This document shows, in pieces, positions 19,466-28,083 of a stretch of 64,000 bases of DNA (positions are counted from its first letter, which is position 1; each line of letters starts with the position of its first letter). The translations under genes were made by a program, and so were the position numbers. The notes beneath the pieces were generated by a model, which was not told where the DNA came from, made no database searches, and saw only the letters and a list, made by a program, of their open reading frames with translations. Source of the DNA: Flavipsychrobacter sp. (GTDB lineage: Bacteria > Bacteroidota > Bacteroidia > Chitinophagales > Chitinophagaceae); assembly GCA_031292525.1 (NCBI GenBank), contig JARLGY010000023.1:245748-309747 (forward strand), given 5' to 3'.

Positions 19466-20176
19466 TCATGCTGTACCTTTTATATGTATAGTGCGGCGCA
19501 ACGATCCATCGTACTTGTATTTTTTCCACACCCCTGTCTTCTTGCCATCTTTATAATATTTCTCCTTCCATAATTTGCCATTATCATAATATAGATAGGC
19601 CCGGCCATCCTTTTTCCCAAGCTTATAATCATACAAGTTCATTATACGTTTATTGTATGGGTTATAATAATTCCATGTACAAATTTTCCTACAGCTGCAA
19701 TTCCCCAATGCATCGTCCGACAAATAAAAGCCATCACTTTTTATGTGTCCATTCCTATACAAGTTAATTTTCAAATCAGCATTACTGTCACAAGGTTCTA
19801 TTTTAGCTAAATATGGGGAGAGTTTATCAAAGAATTTTTTTGCATACTTGTAATTGTATAAATAAAAGGTAGTGGGTCGTCCTTTCACATCATAATATGC
19901 CTTTAGTCCAGCTTGCTGCGATGTATCATTTGCCAAAACATACTTCTCCATTTGCGGAATACCAGACTTATAATAATCTATTATCCTGATCAGTTTCGCC
20001 GGGGGCATGGTAACAGTATCATACACCATCAAACGATAGTATCGATAATCAGCTTTTGTACATTTATTCCAAGCCTTATCAAAATAAGTTGTGTCGCGCA
20101 AGTAATCCTGTGCTATGCTTTGGCTGATAGAAAAAAACAGGAACGTGAATAAAAGGAACAGCTTCCTACTATGCAT
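19466..20176 (-). CDS. Secreted MORN/YwqK-like repeat protein, copy 1
   Basis: 236 residues with a signal peptide (LFLLFTFLFFSISQSIAQ). The C-terminal third is made of short MORN/YwqK-type units, KKDGRAYLYYDNGKLWKEKY and DGKKTGVWKKYKYDGSLR. The family is recorded as YwqK-like antitoxin, but here the protein is exported and has no toxin partner, so a toxin-antitoxin role is unlikely. It is a tandem paralogue of the next gene upstream: both share the DTxYxxxxxxxxTKxxYxYYR start of the mature protein and the same C-terminal units. Function unknown. It may be cotranscribed with its paralogue (51-bp gap). Confidence 0.7.
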   Translation of the reverse strand: MHSRKLFLLFTFLFFSISQSIAQDYLRDTTYFDKAWNKCTKADYRYYRLMVYDTVTMPPAKLIRIIDYYKSGIPQMEKYVLANDTSQQAGLKAYYDVKGRPTTFYLYNYKYAKKFFDKLSPYLAKIEPCDSNADLKINLYRNGHIKSDGFYLSDDALGNCSCRKICTWNYYNPYNKRIMNLYDYKLGKKDGRAYLYYDNGKLWKEKYYKDGKKTGVWKKYKYDGSLRRTIHIKGTA

Positions 20177-20227
20177 AAATTCTCAAAATACCGTCAATAA
20201 AAATGAAATCGAACATCAGGCTAAAGG

Positions 20228-20926
20228 TCATACTGCACTTCTCATAGTAATTTTCCTTCTCAACGACCCATCATACCAGTATTTTTTCCACACGCCAGTT
20301 TTCTTACCGTCCTTATAATATTCCTCGCGCCACAGTTTGCCATTACCATGATAATGAAAGTGCCTGCCATCCATAACCCCATGATTATAATCTGTCACCT
20401 CGATAATATTTTCTGTAAAAGGATTGTAGCGCTGCCAGGTACACATTTTCCGGCTGACACGTGTTTCTGATGACCGGTTAGAAAGATAAAAACCACTTCT
20501 CTTCATGTGCCCATCCAGGTACAGGCTTATACCAAGATCCACATCGGCATCACAAGGTTCTATCTTTTTAAAATAGCTGTATGTATTTACAAAGTATTTA
20601 ATACTCCTTTTATAATCATACAGGTAAATGCTCTTCATCCGCCCTCTTTCCTCAAAATAAGTGTACAGCCCCACACGTTTTGCGGTATCGTTTGCTAATA
20701 CATACCCCGTCATTTGCTTTACACCAGTTTTATAGTACCTGGTTACTTTTACAACCTGCTCCGGAGCCATGGTGACTGCATCCGGCTTCCTTATTTCATA
20801 ATACTGGTAATAACTTTTTGTAGATGGCTGTAGTTTAATATTCAGGTACATTGTATCGCCTGGATAGTTCTGCGCAAAGCTGACATGGCCAACAAATAAA
20901 AGGAACAGGGACAAGAATGCTTTCAT
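20228..20926 (-). CDS. Secreted MORN/YwqK-like repeat protein, copy 2
   Basis: 232 residues: signal peptide (FLSLFLLFVGHVSFAQ), then a region parallel to copy 1 along its full length (PGDTMYL, KVTRYYKTGVKQM, YVLANDTAKRVGLYTYF, KKIEPCDADVDLGISLY). It has matching C-terminal repeat units (GVMDGRHFHYHGNGKLWREEYY, DGKKTGVWKKYWYDGSLRR). The two genes probably came from a tandem duplication that has since diverged. Role unknown; MORN-like units are often used as protein or envelope contact surfaces. First gene of the pair on the minus strand. Confidence 0.7.
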   Translation of the reverse strand: MKAFLSLFLLFVGHVSFAQNYPGDTMYLNIKLQPSTKSYYQYYEIRKPDAVTMAPEQVVKVTRYYKTGVKQMTGYVLANDTAKRVGLYTYFEERGRMKSIYLYDYKRSIKYFVNTYSYFKKIEPCDADVDLGISLYLDGHMKRSGFYLSNRSSETRVSRKMCTWQRYNPFTENIIEVTDYNHGVMDGRHFHYHGNGKLWREEYYKDGKKTGVWKKYWYDGSLRRKITMRSAV

Positions 20927-21122
20927 GCTATTTATAGGGGGCTTTTAAAATATCATTGTAAACTTAAATACTTAACACCGCAAATGCAAAAAACGCACGC
21001 TGTGCACAACAAAATAGAATATACCATTACCCTAAAAACCTATGTGATACCTTTATTTTTTTAGTTCTGCCATATGATAGCTGCTACTTTCTTAAGTACA
21101 TTTAGCTCGTAACAAAGTCAAA

Positions 21123-22268
21123 ATGTGCAGCAAATACACTATCCGATCAGTCATTGTATTTTTCATTGTATTTTTCAGCTCGTCGCTAATAAAGGCGCAG
21201 CACTGTTATGTATTTGTGGGTTCATATAATTGGGATAGTACAAAAGCAGGCATATACATCTATGAGCTGGACACAACCAGTGGGCAACTCGTCATGCGCT
21301 CCTCAATAAATAACGTGCTGAACCCCGCCTACCTTACTTTGTCGCCTAATGGCAAGTATGTATATGCGTGTACGGGAGCCCAGCAAAAAGGAGGCGGCGC
21401 CGTAAGCAGCTATGCCGTTAATATTGCAACAGGAGTACTGTCTTTTATAAGTACACAAAAAAGTGGTGGTGAAAACCCGGTTTACCTGTCAGTGCATCAA
21501 AGTGGCAAATGGTTGCTAAATGCCAATTATACGGGCGGTAGTATCTCAGCATATCTGCTGGATACATCGGGAACAATAGCGCCAGCCTCCCAAACAATAT
21601 CATTTAAAGATAGCAGTGTAAATAAAGAAAGACAGGATCGTGCACACCCACATTCAATTCTATTTTCCCCGCAGCAAGACTATGTATTTGTGCCAGATCT
21701 GGGTGCTGACAAAATACGCTGCTTCGCTTTTGAAAGTTCTGGCACACAACCCTTGCAGGCGGCAGCACAGCCATATGTAACTACAGTAGCCGGTAGCGGC
21801 CCAAGACATCTTACATTTCACCCCAATGGCCATTTCTGCTATTGTACTGAGGAAATGGGCGGCACTGTAACTGTGTATACATATAGTGCAGGCAAGTTGG
21901 ATAGCATACAGCGTGTACCAACACGCAAAAAGCAAAAACGGAAAGATTATAGCAATGCAGATATACATATTTCTCCCGATGGAATGTTCCTATATGCATC
22001 TAACAGGAGTAAGGAAAACAATATAGCCATCTTCTCAATAAACCAGCAAAGTGGAAAATTAAAATGGGTAGGTACACAAAGCACACTTGGCAATCATCCC
22101 CGGAATTTCGCTATATATCCTACAGGCAAATTTCTCTTGGTGGCCAACCAGATCAGTGGCGATATTGTAGTATTTAAACGCGACATCAAAACCGGCATGT
22201 TATCGGTTACGGGAACAAAACAAAAAGTACCGGGCGCTTCTTGCCTGAAAATAAAACAATACTTCTAA
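21123..22268 (+). CDS. Secreted lactonase-family beta-propeller protein (Pgl-like)
   Basis: 381 residues with an N-terminal signal peptide (SVIVFFIVFFSSSLIKAQ). The rest is a seven-bladed propeller of the 6-phosphogluconolactonase (YbhE/Pgl) family: VFVGSYN, GIYIYELDTTSGQL, NPAYLTLSPNGKYVYA, DRAHPHSILFSPQQDYVFVPDLGADKI, GSGPRHLTFHPNG, ISPDGMFLYASNRS. Cytoplasmic Pgl hydrolyses 6-phosphogluconolactone in the pentose phosphate pathway. The exported Bacteroidota versions probably act on other lactones or only bind ligands. A serine-hydrolase-like gene starts 5 bp after the stop, so the two are very probably one operon. Confidence 0.82.
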   Translation: MCSKYTIRSVIVFFIVFFSSSLIKAQHCYVFVGSYNWDSTKAGIYIYELDTTSGQLVMRSSINNVLNPAYLTLSPNGKYVYACTGAQQKGGGAVSSYAVNIATGVLSFISTQKSGGENPVYLSVHQSGKWLLNANYTGGSISAYLLDTSGTIAPASQTISFKDSSVNKERQDRAHPHSILFSPQQDYVFVPDLGADKIRCFAFESSGTQPLQAAAQPYVTTVAGSGPRHLTFHPNGHFCYCTEEMGGTVTVYTYSAGKLDSIQRVPTRKKQKRKDYSNADIHISPDGMFLYASNRSKENNIAIFSINQQSGKLKWVGTQSTLGNHPRNFAIYPTGKFLLVANQISGDIVVFKRDIKTGMLSVTGTKQKVPGASCLKIKQYF

Positions 22269-22273
22269 TATTT

Positions 22274-23344
22274 ATGCGCATACCCATTACCCTACTTATT
22301 ATGCTATTTGCGGCCACTGGGAATGCACAAAGCACAGTCTTCCTGGCCGATAGCGTACGTAGAGCCTATAGAATACCTGAGCTCAGCTATGCTGTAGTAT
22401 CTGCAGATACAGTTCTTGAAATACAGGCCACAGGGGTGCGGAAGAAAGGCACGCAAATGCAGGCAACATTGAATGATCGGTTCCGTATAGGTTCCAATAC
22501 CAAGGCTATAACAGGCTTTATAGCTGCCCAACTGGTAAAACAAGGCAAGCTATCATGGAACACAAAATTCTTCGACCTGTTTCCTGAAATGAAAACCCGG
22601 AGCAGGAAAGAATACTACCCGCTTACGCTTCTGGATCTTTTAAGCTTCCGCACAAAATTGTTCCCATATACCTATACCGATGCACAACCAGTTAAAAGCC
22701 AGTTTACTGGCAATGAAACACAACAACGCTACCAGTTTACACAATGGTTCTTTAAACATGAACCGGTTCATAAAAAGGACTCTATTTGTTTCTCCAACCT
22801 GGGCTATGTAGCTGCAGGTCTTATGCTGGAGAAAGCATCAGGTAAGCCATACAAGCAATTGGTAACAGAATTGGGTAAACAAATGGGAATAGACTTCGAA
22901 TTTGGACCGCCAAATTTCAAAGACAAACAACAAACATGGGGACACAACGAGCAACTGGTACCAGAACCACCTGCAGATAACTACAAACTAAACTGGCTGC
23001 TACCTGCGGGCAACATCAATGTAACCCTTCCTGGATATGCAAAATTTATACAACTGCAATTGCTTGGGTTGCAAGGCAAGAGCAATATTCTTACCAGGGA
23101 AGAGTTCAACTTCCTCCATTTTGGATTACCCCAATTTGGAGTAGGCTGGTTTAATGATAGTGACGAGAACAAAAAGCCCTTTACATACAACATAGGCAAT
23201 CCGGGTACTTTTCTTACAAAAGTGTATGTACTTAGCAATAGTGACCGGGCTATAATTATTTTCCTGAATGCCCAGACAGATGAAGCTGATGAAGGATCTG
23301 ACATGCTCTATATGGCACTTAAAAGGAAGTATTGCAAGCAATAG
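22274..23344 (+). CDS. Secreted serine-hydrolase (class C beta-lactamase/penicillin-binding fold), possibly inactive
   Basis: The start at 22274 gives 356 residues with a signal peptide (LLIMLFAATGNAQ). Fold motifs are visible: the SxxK nucleophile motif S74-N-T-K77 in FRIGSNTKAITGF, and YPLTLLDLLSFRT. The second motif, normally Tyr-x-Asn, reads F173-S-N175 (CFSNLGY), and the third, normally His/Lys-Thr/Gly-Gly, reads N-I-G (YNIGNPGTF). The acylation serine and lysine are kept, but the general-base tyrosine and the third-motif residue are changed, so activity is uncertain. It lies 5 bp after the lactonase gene and is presumably cotranscribed. Family certain, reaction unknown. Confidence 0.8.
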   Translation: MRIPITLLIMLFAATGNAQSTVFLADSVRRAYRIPELSYAVVSADTVLEIQATGVRKKGTQMQATLNDRFRIGSNTKAITGFIAAQLVKQGKLSWNTKFFDLFPEMKTRSRKEYYPLTLLDLLSFRTKLFPYTYTDAQPVKSQFTGNETQQRYQFTQWFFKHEPVHKKDSICFSNLGYVAAGLMLEKASGKPYKQLVTELGKQMGIDFEFGPPNFKDKQQTWGHNEQLVPEPPADNYKLNWLLPAGNINVTLPGYAKFIQLQLLGLQGKSNILTREEFNFLHFGLPQFGVGWFNDSDENKKPFTYNIGNPGTFLTKVYVLSNSDRAIIIFLNAQTDEADEGSDMLYMALKRKYCKQ

Positions 23345-23665
23345 CAATTGGACTAAAATATAAATTACTATTATTATTTATTCCATTAATTCCAACAGGA
23401 ATAAATCTTAAATAGAATATATTGCAATGAATCATCGGTTGAAATTGGCTAAAAAAACACATCCACCATTTTAACCATCTCTAAAAGAACAAATCCTTAC
23501 AGCGCCGCAGTACTATTACTTACTCTATGACTGAGCACTTCTGCTAAATGCGAATAACATTTAGGTATGTCACAATAGAGTATTTCCGTGCCGCCTTATT
23601 TTATTTTGAATGGTATATAGCATAAATTTGACAAGCTAAAACCCAACCGGGAAGAGGAATAGATA
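23345..23665. other. 321-bp intergenic region upstream of uvrA
   Basis: AT-rich, with no open frame of note on either strand. The only recognisable signal is the candidate uvrA promoter box at 23623-23630 and the purine-rich ribosome-binding stretch GGGAAGAGGA at about 23650-23659. No obvious SOS-type inverted repeat was found by eye. Confidence 0.5.
23623..23630 (+). promoter_or_regulatory. Candidate promoter -7 box for uvrA
   Basis: TAAATTTG is an exact TAnnTTTG match 36 bp upstream of the uvrA ATG. The -33 element is weak: TTTTG at 23604-23608 is too close, and nothing better is seen at 19-21 bp. Confidence 0.35.
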
Positions 23666-26536
23666 ATGGCAAAAAAAGATACGGCAGAGATTGGAGTGAA
23701 GAAGGAAGCATATATTGAAGTGCAGGGCGCCAAGGTCCATAACCTTAAGAATATTGATGTAAACATCCCTAAAAATCAACTTGTAGTTATTACCGGCATC
23801 AGCGGCAGCGGCAAATCGTCCCTGGCGTTCGATACAATATTTGCTGAAGGGCAGCGTCGTTATATGGAAAGCTTCGCGGCTTATGCCCGTCAGTTCATGG
23901 GCGATCTGGAACGCCCCGATGTGGACAAGATATCAGGATTGTCGCCAGTTATATCCATTGAACAAAAAACCACCAATCGCAACCCTAGGTCAACCGTAGG
24001 CACGGTTACAGAAGTATATGATTTTATGCGTCTGCTGTATGCCCGCGTTGGCGAAGCATTTTCTTACAACACAGGTAAGAAAATGACTAAATTTTCTGAA
24101 GAGGAAATCGTAAATCATCTGCGCGAAAACTTCGATGGTAAAAAAATATCCCTGCTTGCACCTATTGTACGTGGCCGCAAGGGGCACTACCGCGAGCTGT
24201 TTGAGCAATTCAGGAAGCAGGGCTTTTTAAAAGCACGTGTAGATGGTGTGGTGATGGACCTGAAGGAGCGCATGCAGGTGGACAGGTACAAGATACATGA
24301 CATCGAGCTGATTGTGGATCGCCTTCAGGTGCAGCCCGATGCACAGGCCCGCATGAGCCAGAGCATACAGAAAACATTGCAAATGGGCAAAGACCTGATG
24401 TTTGTGCTGGATGCCGACACCGAAAAAATAACACAGTACAGCAAGCAGTTGATGTGTGTAGATACCGGCCTGTCTTATGAGGAACCATCACCTAATACCT
24501 TCTCCTTTAACTCTCCTTATGGTGCATGTCCAAAGTGTAAAGGCCTGGGCACTGTTTACGAGGTTAACATGCAGGAAGTATTGCCCGACCTTACAAAAAG
24601 TATTAACGATGGTGGTATAGCCCCGTTAGGAACCGAGCGCGACTCGTGGACATACCAGCAGGCTACCATCCTGGCCAGGAAAAATAAAATATCACTCACC
24701 ACTCCCATAAAGAATATACCAGCGCCGCAGCTAAACATTTTGCTGTATGGCAACGAGGAAGGTATCATAACTTATATAGACGATGAAGCCAGTGCCAAAG
24801 CCATAGAGCATATGGGGCAGCATCATTATGAGGGTATTGTAAATATGGTATTGCGTTGGTTCAGCGAAACCACAAGCGAAGCCATTCGCACGTGGGCCGA
24901 GAGCTTTATGCAGTTGAGCACATGTCCTTTATGCAATGGTGCAAGGCTCAAAAAAGAAAGCCTGTGGTTCAAAATAGACAATCTCAACATTGCAGAAATA
25001 TCAGCCAAATCGCTTGCCGAACTTAGCACGTGGTTTGAAGCACTTGAGGATAGGCTCAACAAAAAACAAAATGTAATTGCCAAAGATATTCTAAAGGAGA
25101 TCAGGGATCGCTTGTTGTTCCTCTTAGATGTTGGCCTGCATTACCTCACAATCGACAGGCAGACCCGTACACTCAGCGGTGGTGAATCGCAACGCATCAG
25201 GTTGGCAACACAAATAGGTTCGCAGCTTACTGGCATTACCTATATATTGGACGAGCCCAGCATAGGCCTCCATCAGCGCGATAATGAGCGCTTGATCGAT
25301 GCATTAAAAAAACTGCGCGATAGTGGCAACTCCGTATTAGTAGTGGAGCATGATAAGGATATCATGCTGGCTGCAGATTACCTGATAGACATCGGCCCGG
25401 CCGCAGGCATACATGGCGGCCACATAGTAAGCCAGGGTACACCGGCACACGTTATAGCAAACGATAACACCACAACTGCCGGCTATCTTACCCATAAGTT
25501 GCAAATAGAGGTACCAAAAGAAAGAAGGGCTGGCACAGGTAAAAAATTGATACTCAAAGGCGCTACAGGCAATAACTTAAAAAATGTCTCTATAGAGTTG
25601 CCTTTAGGTACGCTCATATGCGTAAGCGGAGTAAGCGGTAGTGGCAAGAGCACACTCATAAACGAAACATTGTACCCTATCCTGGGCAAGCATTGCTACC
25701 ACAACTTCAAGCAGGTCCCTATGCCCTATAAAAGTGTGGAAGGGCTGGAGTTTATAGATAAAGTAATTGAGATAGATCAAAGCCCCATTGGGCGTACCCC
25801 ACGCAGTAACCCTGCCACATATTGTGGGTTCTTTAACGAGATAAGGCAATTGTTCTCCATGGTGCCAGAGGCACGTATCAGGGGGTATAACGCGGGCCGG
25901 TTCTCTTTCAATGTAAAGGGTGGCAGGTGCGAGGAATGCAGTGGCGGCGGCATGCGTGTCATTGAAATGAACTTCCTCCCCGATGTCTATGTCCCGTGTG
26001 AGAAATGCAATGGACGTCGCTATAACCGCGAAACCCTGGAGATCCGATACAAAGGCAAATCAATTGCAGATGTGCTGGATATGACCGTAGATGAAGCTGT
26101 AGAGTTTTTCATTAATGTAAGCTTCTTGCATCGGCGAATAAAAACGCTGCAAGATGTAGGCTTGGGTTATGTCACATTAGGGCAAAGTGCCGTCACATTA
26201 AGCGGCGGAGAAGCACAACGTGTAAAATTAGCCACAGAATTGTCTAAACGCGATACCGGGCAAACGATCTATATCCTGGATGAGCCCACTACAGGTCTGC
26301 ATTTTGAAGACATAAAACATCTGCTCCAGGTACTGAACAGGCTTACCGACCGGGGCAATACGGTTCTTGTTATAGAACACAATATGGATGTGATAAAAGT
26401 AGCCGATTATGTAATAGATATGGGGCCTGAAGGTGGCGCAGGCGGGGGCAAACTAATTGGTTCAGGAACTCCCGAAAAAATTGCTAAAATTAAAGAGAGC
26501 CATACTGCAAGGTTTTTGAAAATGGAATTGCTATAA
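23666..26536 (+). CDS. uvrA: Excinuclease ABC subunit A
   Basis: 956 residues with the twin ATPase layout of UvrA: Walker A GISGSGKSS (44-52) and GVSGSGKST (about 654-662), and signature motifs LSGGESQRIRLATQIG and LSGGEAQRVKLATELS. Zinc site 2 (C755xxC758...C778xxC781) is intact. The site-1 module is reduced: C264 is followed by VDT instead of a second cysteine, while C288-P-K-C291 is kept, so this zinc finger looks degenerate. UvrA recognises bulky DNA damage and loads UvrB in nucleotide excision repair. The altered finger may be a lineage trait and this may be one of two UvrA paralogues. A GGGAAGAGGA ribosome site supports the start. Followed by a strong terminator. Confidence 0.93.
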   Translation: MAKKDTAEIGVKKEAYIEVQGAKVHNLKNIDVNIPKNQLVVITGISGSGKSSLAFDTIFAEGQRRYMESFAAYARQFMGDLERPDVDKISGLSPVISIEQKTTNRNPRSTVGTVTEVYDFMRLLYARVGEAFSYNTGKKMTKFSEEEIVNHLRENFDGKKISLLAPIVRGRKGHYRELFEQFRKQGFLKARVDGVVMDLKERMQVDRYKIHDIELIVDRLQVQPDAQARMSQSIQKTLQMGKDLMFVLDADTEKITQYSKQLMCVDTGLSYEEPSPNTFSFNSPYGACPKCKGLGTVYEVNMQEVLPDLTKSINDGGIAPLGTERDSWTYQQATILARKNKISLTTPIKNIPAPQLNILLYGNEEGIITYIDDEASAKAIEHMGQHHYEGIVNMVLRWFSETTSEAIRTWAESFMQLSTCPLCNGARLKKESLWFKIDNLNIAEISAKSLAELSTWFEALEDRLNKKQNVIAKDILKEIRDRLLFLLDVGLHYLTIDRQTRTLSGGESQRIRLATQIGSQLTGITYILDEPSIGLHQRDNERLIDALKKLRDSGNSVLVVEHDKDIMLAADYLIDIGPAAGIHGGHIVSQGTPAHVIANDNTTTAGYLTHKLQIEVPKERRAGTGKKLILKGATGNNLKNVSIELPLGTLICVSGVSGSGKSTLINETLYPILGKHCYHNFKQVPMPYKSVEGLEFIDKVIEIDQSPIGRTPRSNPATYCGFFNEIRQLFSMVPEARIRGYNAGRFSFNVKGGRCEECSGGGMRVIEMNFLPDVYVPCEKCNGRRYNRETLEIRYKGKSIADVLDMTVDEAVEFFINVSFLHRRIKTLQDVGLGYVTLGQSAVTLSGGEAQRVKLATELSKRDTGQTIYILDEPTTGLHFEDIKHLLQVLNRLTDRGNTVLVIEHNMDVIKVADYVIDMGPEGGAGGGKLIGSGTPEKIAKIKESHTARFLKMELL

Positions 26537-26557
26537 TGAATGGTCAATTATGCTATA

Positions 26558-26600
26558 CACCGATATACAATTGTTATAATTGTGTATCGGTGATTTTTTT
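26558..26600 (+). terminator. Terminator after uvrA
   Basis: A 15-bp stem, CACCGATATACAATT (26558-26572) with AATTGTGTATCGGTG (26578-26592) and one G-T wobble, has a 5-nt loop and is followed by ATTTTTTT. Classic intrinsic terminator 21 bp after the uvrA stop. Confidence 0.9.
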
Positions 26601-26615
26601 AAGAACATTATAGTT

Positions 26616-26623
26616 TAATTTTG
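26616..26623 (+). promoter_or_regulatory. Candidate promoter -7 box for the response regulator gene
   Basis: TAATTTTG matches TAnnTTTG just after the uvrA terminator. It would give a leader of roughly 130 nt before the ATG at 26756. No clear -33 element was seen, so this is tentative. Confidence 0.3.
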
Positions 26624-26755
26624 CCAGCGCGTTATAACCAGATGGTTTACAACCACATCAAGCACCTAATATTTACCTATGTTTAATAAAATTAATGCTT
26701 AATGGTTGCCATTTTCGGTTTTAATGCCTTATTTTTATATTCTTGAGCAAAAGGA

Positions 26756-27220
26756 ATGGAAGAGATTTTTATACTGATAGCAGAAGATGATGCAGACGAC
26801 CGCTTTCTATTGCAAGCTGCCTTTGAAGAAAATGGCTTTAAAGACAAGCTGCAATTTGTGGAAAATGGCGTAGAGGTAATGGACTATCTGAATAATTTGC
26901 TTGGAGAAAAGGATGAAAATACTCAGCTTCCGCGTTTCATACTTTTAGATCTCAATATGCCTAAGAAAGATGGCCGCGAAGTACTGAAAGAACTAAAACA
27001 ACATTCCGAACTTAAGAAAATACCGGTCGTTATATTCAGTACTACCAATAACGAACATGAAATGCGCAGATGTTACGAACTTGGCGCAAATTCATACATC
27101 ACCAAGCCTCATAATTTTGAGAGTCTTATAAAGACCGTTGCTGCGCTCCGTAGCTACTGGATGCATGCAAGCGATATTCCAGCCTCTGCACACAACAACT
27201 CAACAACTAATTTCTCTTAG
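26756..27220 (+). CDS. Single-domain response regulator (Rcp1-like)
   Basis: 154 residues forming one receiver domain. Acidic pocket residues D11/D12 (AEDDADD), phospho-acceptor D65 (ILLDLNMPKKDG), T97 region (FSTTNN) and K117 (ITKPHNF) are all present, so it should be phosphorylated. The insert around 48-58 (LLGEKDENTQLPR) is typical of the Rcp1/CheY-like group often paired with phytochrome-type or hybrid kinases. No output domain follows. No histidine kinase is in the window. A short Ser/Asn/Thr-rich tail ends the protein. Single-gene unit by spacing. Confidence 0.9.
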   Translation: MEEIFILIAEDDADDRFLLQAAFEENGFKDKLQFVENGVEVMDYLNNLLGEKDENTQLPRFILLDLNMPKKDGREVLKELKQHSELKKIPVVIFSTTNNEHEMRRCYELGANSYITKPHNFESLIKTVAALRSYWMHASDIPASAHNNSTTNFS

Positions 27221-27363
27221 GGCATAATTTTTGCAGTGTATCCACCATGCAATCTAATTGTGCTAAAGCACTATTTTTAAGTAACAAAGTATATAGAGCC
27301 AATCAGCATCTTTATATATTTTCGTATAATTACAGCATCACTAAAGCCTTAATTATGTAAAAC

Positions 27364-27723
27364 ATGCCCGATGCCAGGAAAGTATTGATTATTGATGATG
27401 AGATAGACTTGTGCCTTTTATTAAAAAGTTACTTGCTCCGTAAAGACTATGAGGTATCTATTTCCCACAGTCTCAAAGAAGGCATGCCCTTAGTGCAAAA
27501 ATTAAACCCCGAAATTCTTTTCTTAGATAATAATCTTCCAGACGGTATTGGTTGGACATCGGCACCTCAACTAGCCAAAGATCATCCTTCTATGTTTATT
27601 GTGCTCATAAGCGCTTTTCACCCCACAGTACCACAAATGCCCGATCCCGCAAAATATAAGTACATAGAAAAGCCCATAAGCATGGCAGACCTCGATACCC
27701 AACTTTCAGGTATTGAGATCTGA
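27364..27723 (+). CDS. Small single-domain response regulator
   Basis: 119 residues: one receiver domain with D11/D12 (IIDDEID), phospho-acceptor D55 (LFLDNNLPDG), S83 in the Thr/Ser position (LISAF) and K103 (IEKPISM). All phosphotransfer positions are conserved. No output domain. It is slightly shorter than usual and ends directly after helix 5. It lies 143 bp downstream of the other receiver-only gene but the two sequences are only distantly similar, so this is not a recent duplication. The cognate kinase is not nearby. Confidence 0.88.
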   Translation: MPDARKVLIIDDEIDLCLLLKSYLLRKDYEVSISHSLKEGMPLVQKLNPEILFLDNNLPDGIGWTSAPQLAKDHPSMFIVLISAFHPTVPQMPDPAKYKYIEKPISMADLDTQLSGIEI

Positions 27724-27748
27724 TTTTTTCTCCTGTAAATTTCCGATG

Positions 27749-27904
27749 CTAGTCTATTGATCCTCTGCGGATTACGCCCAACAGTAGTGATATGACTGCC
27801 AGTACAATGAGTATATGTATCAATCCTTTTGCGCTATAAATAAAAACACCTAGCGCCCAGCCAATCACCAGGACAATGGCTATAAGATAAAGTATCGACC
27901 GCAT
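27749..27904 (-). CDS. 51-residue membrane protein, lmo0937/DUF5670-like
   Basis: A short frame on the minus strand reads MRSILYLIAIVLVIGWALG, then VFIYSAKGLIHILIVLAV, ending ISLLLGVIRRGSID. This is two transmembrane helices separated by the GLIHIL motif that marks the small lmo0937 family. Such proteins are widespread and their function is unknown; some are linked to stress. It is convergent with the response regulator gene. The high match to the family pattern makes it a real gene despite its size. Confidence 0.8.
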   Translation of the reverse strand: MRSILYLIAIVLVIGWALGVFIYSAKGLIHILIVLAVISLLLGVIRRGSID

Positions 27905-28027
27905 TATCAATTATAAACTTTAGATGGAAGAATGATTACCTGTACAAGGTATTTATTAAAATCCAATTGTTTCATACTTCACCTAGTCCCCGCGGTTAAT
28001 TTTTGCATAAAATAACGTTAACAAAAA

Positions 28028-28062
28028 AACGTGGCTGTCCATGCTTGAGGAGCAACCACGTT
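28028..28062 (-). terminator. Terminator after the DUF6600 gene
   Basis: Stem AACGTGGCTG (28028-28037) paired with CAACCACGTT (28053-28062), one mismatch. On the minus strand it is followed by a run of seven T residues. It lies 22 bp beyond the DUF6600 stop. Confidence 0.8.
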
Positions 28063-28083
28063 CTTTGTTAACAACACTTCGTA

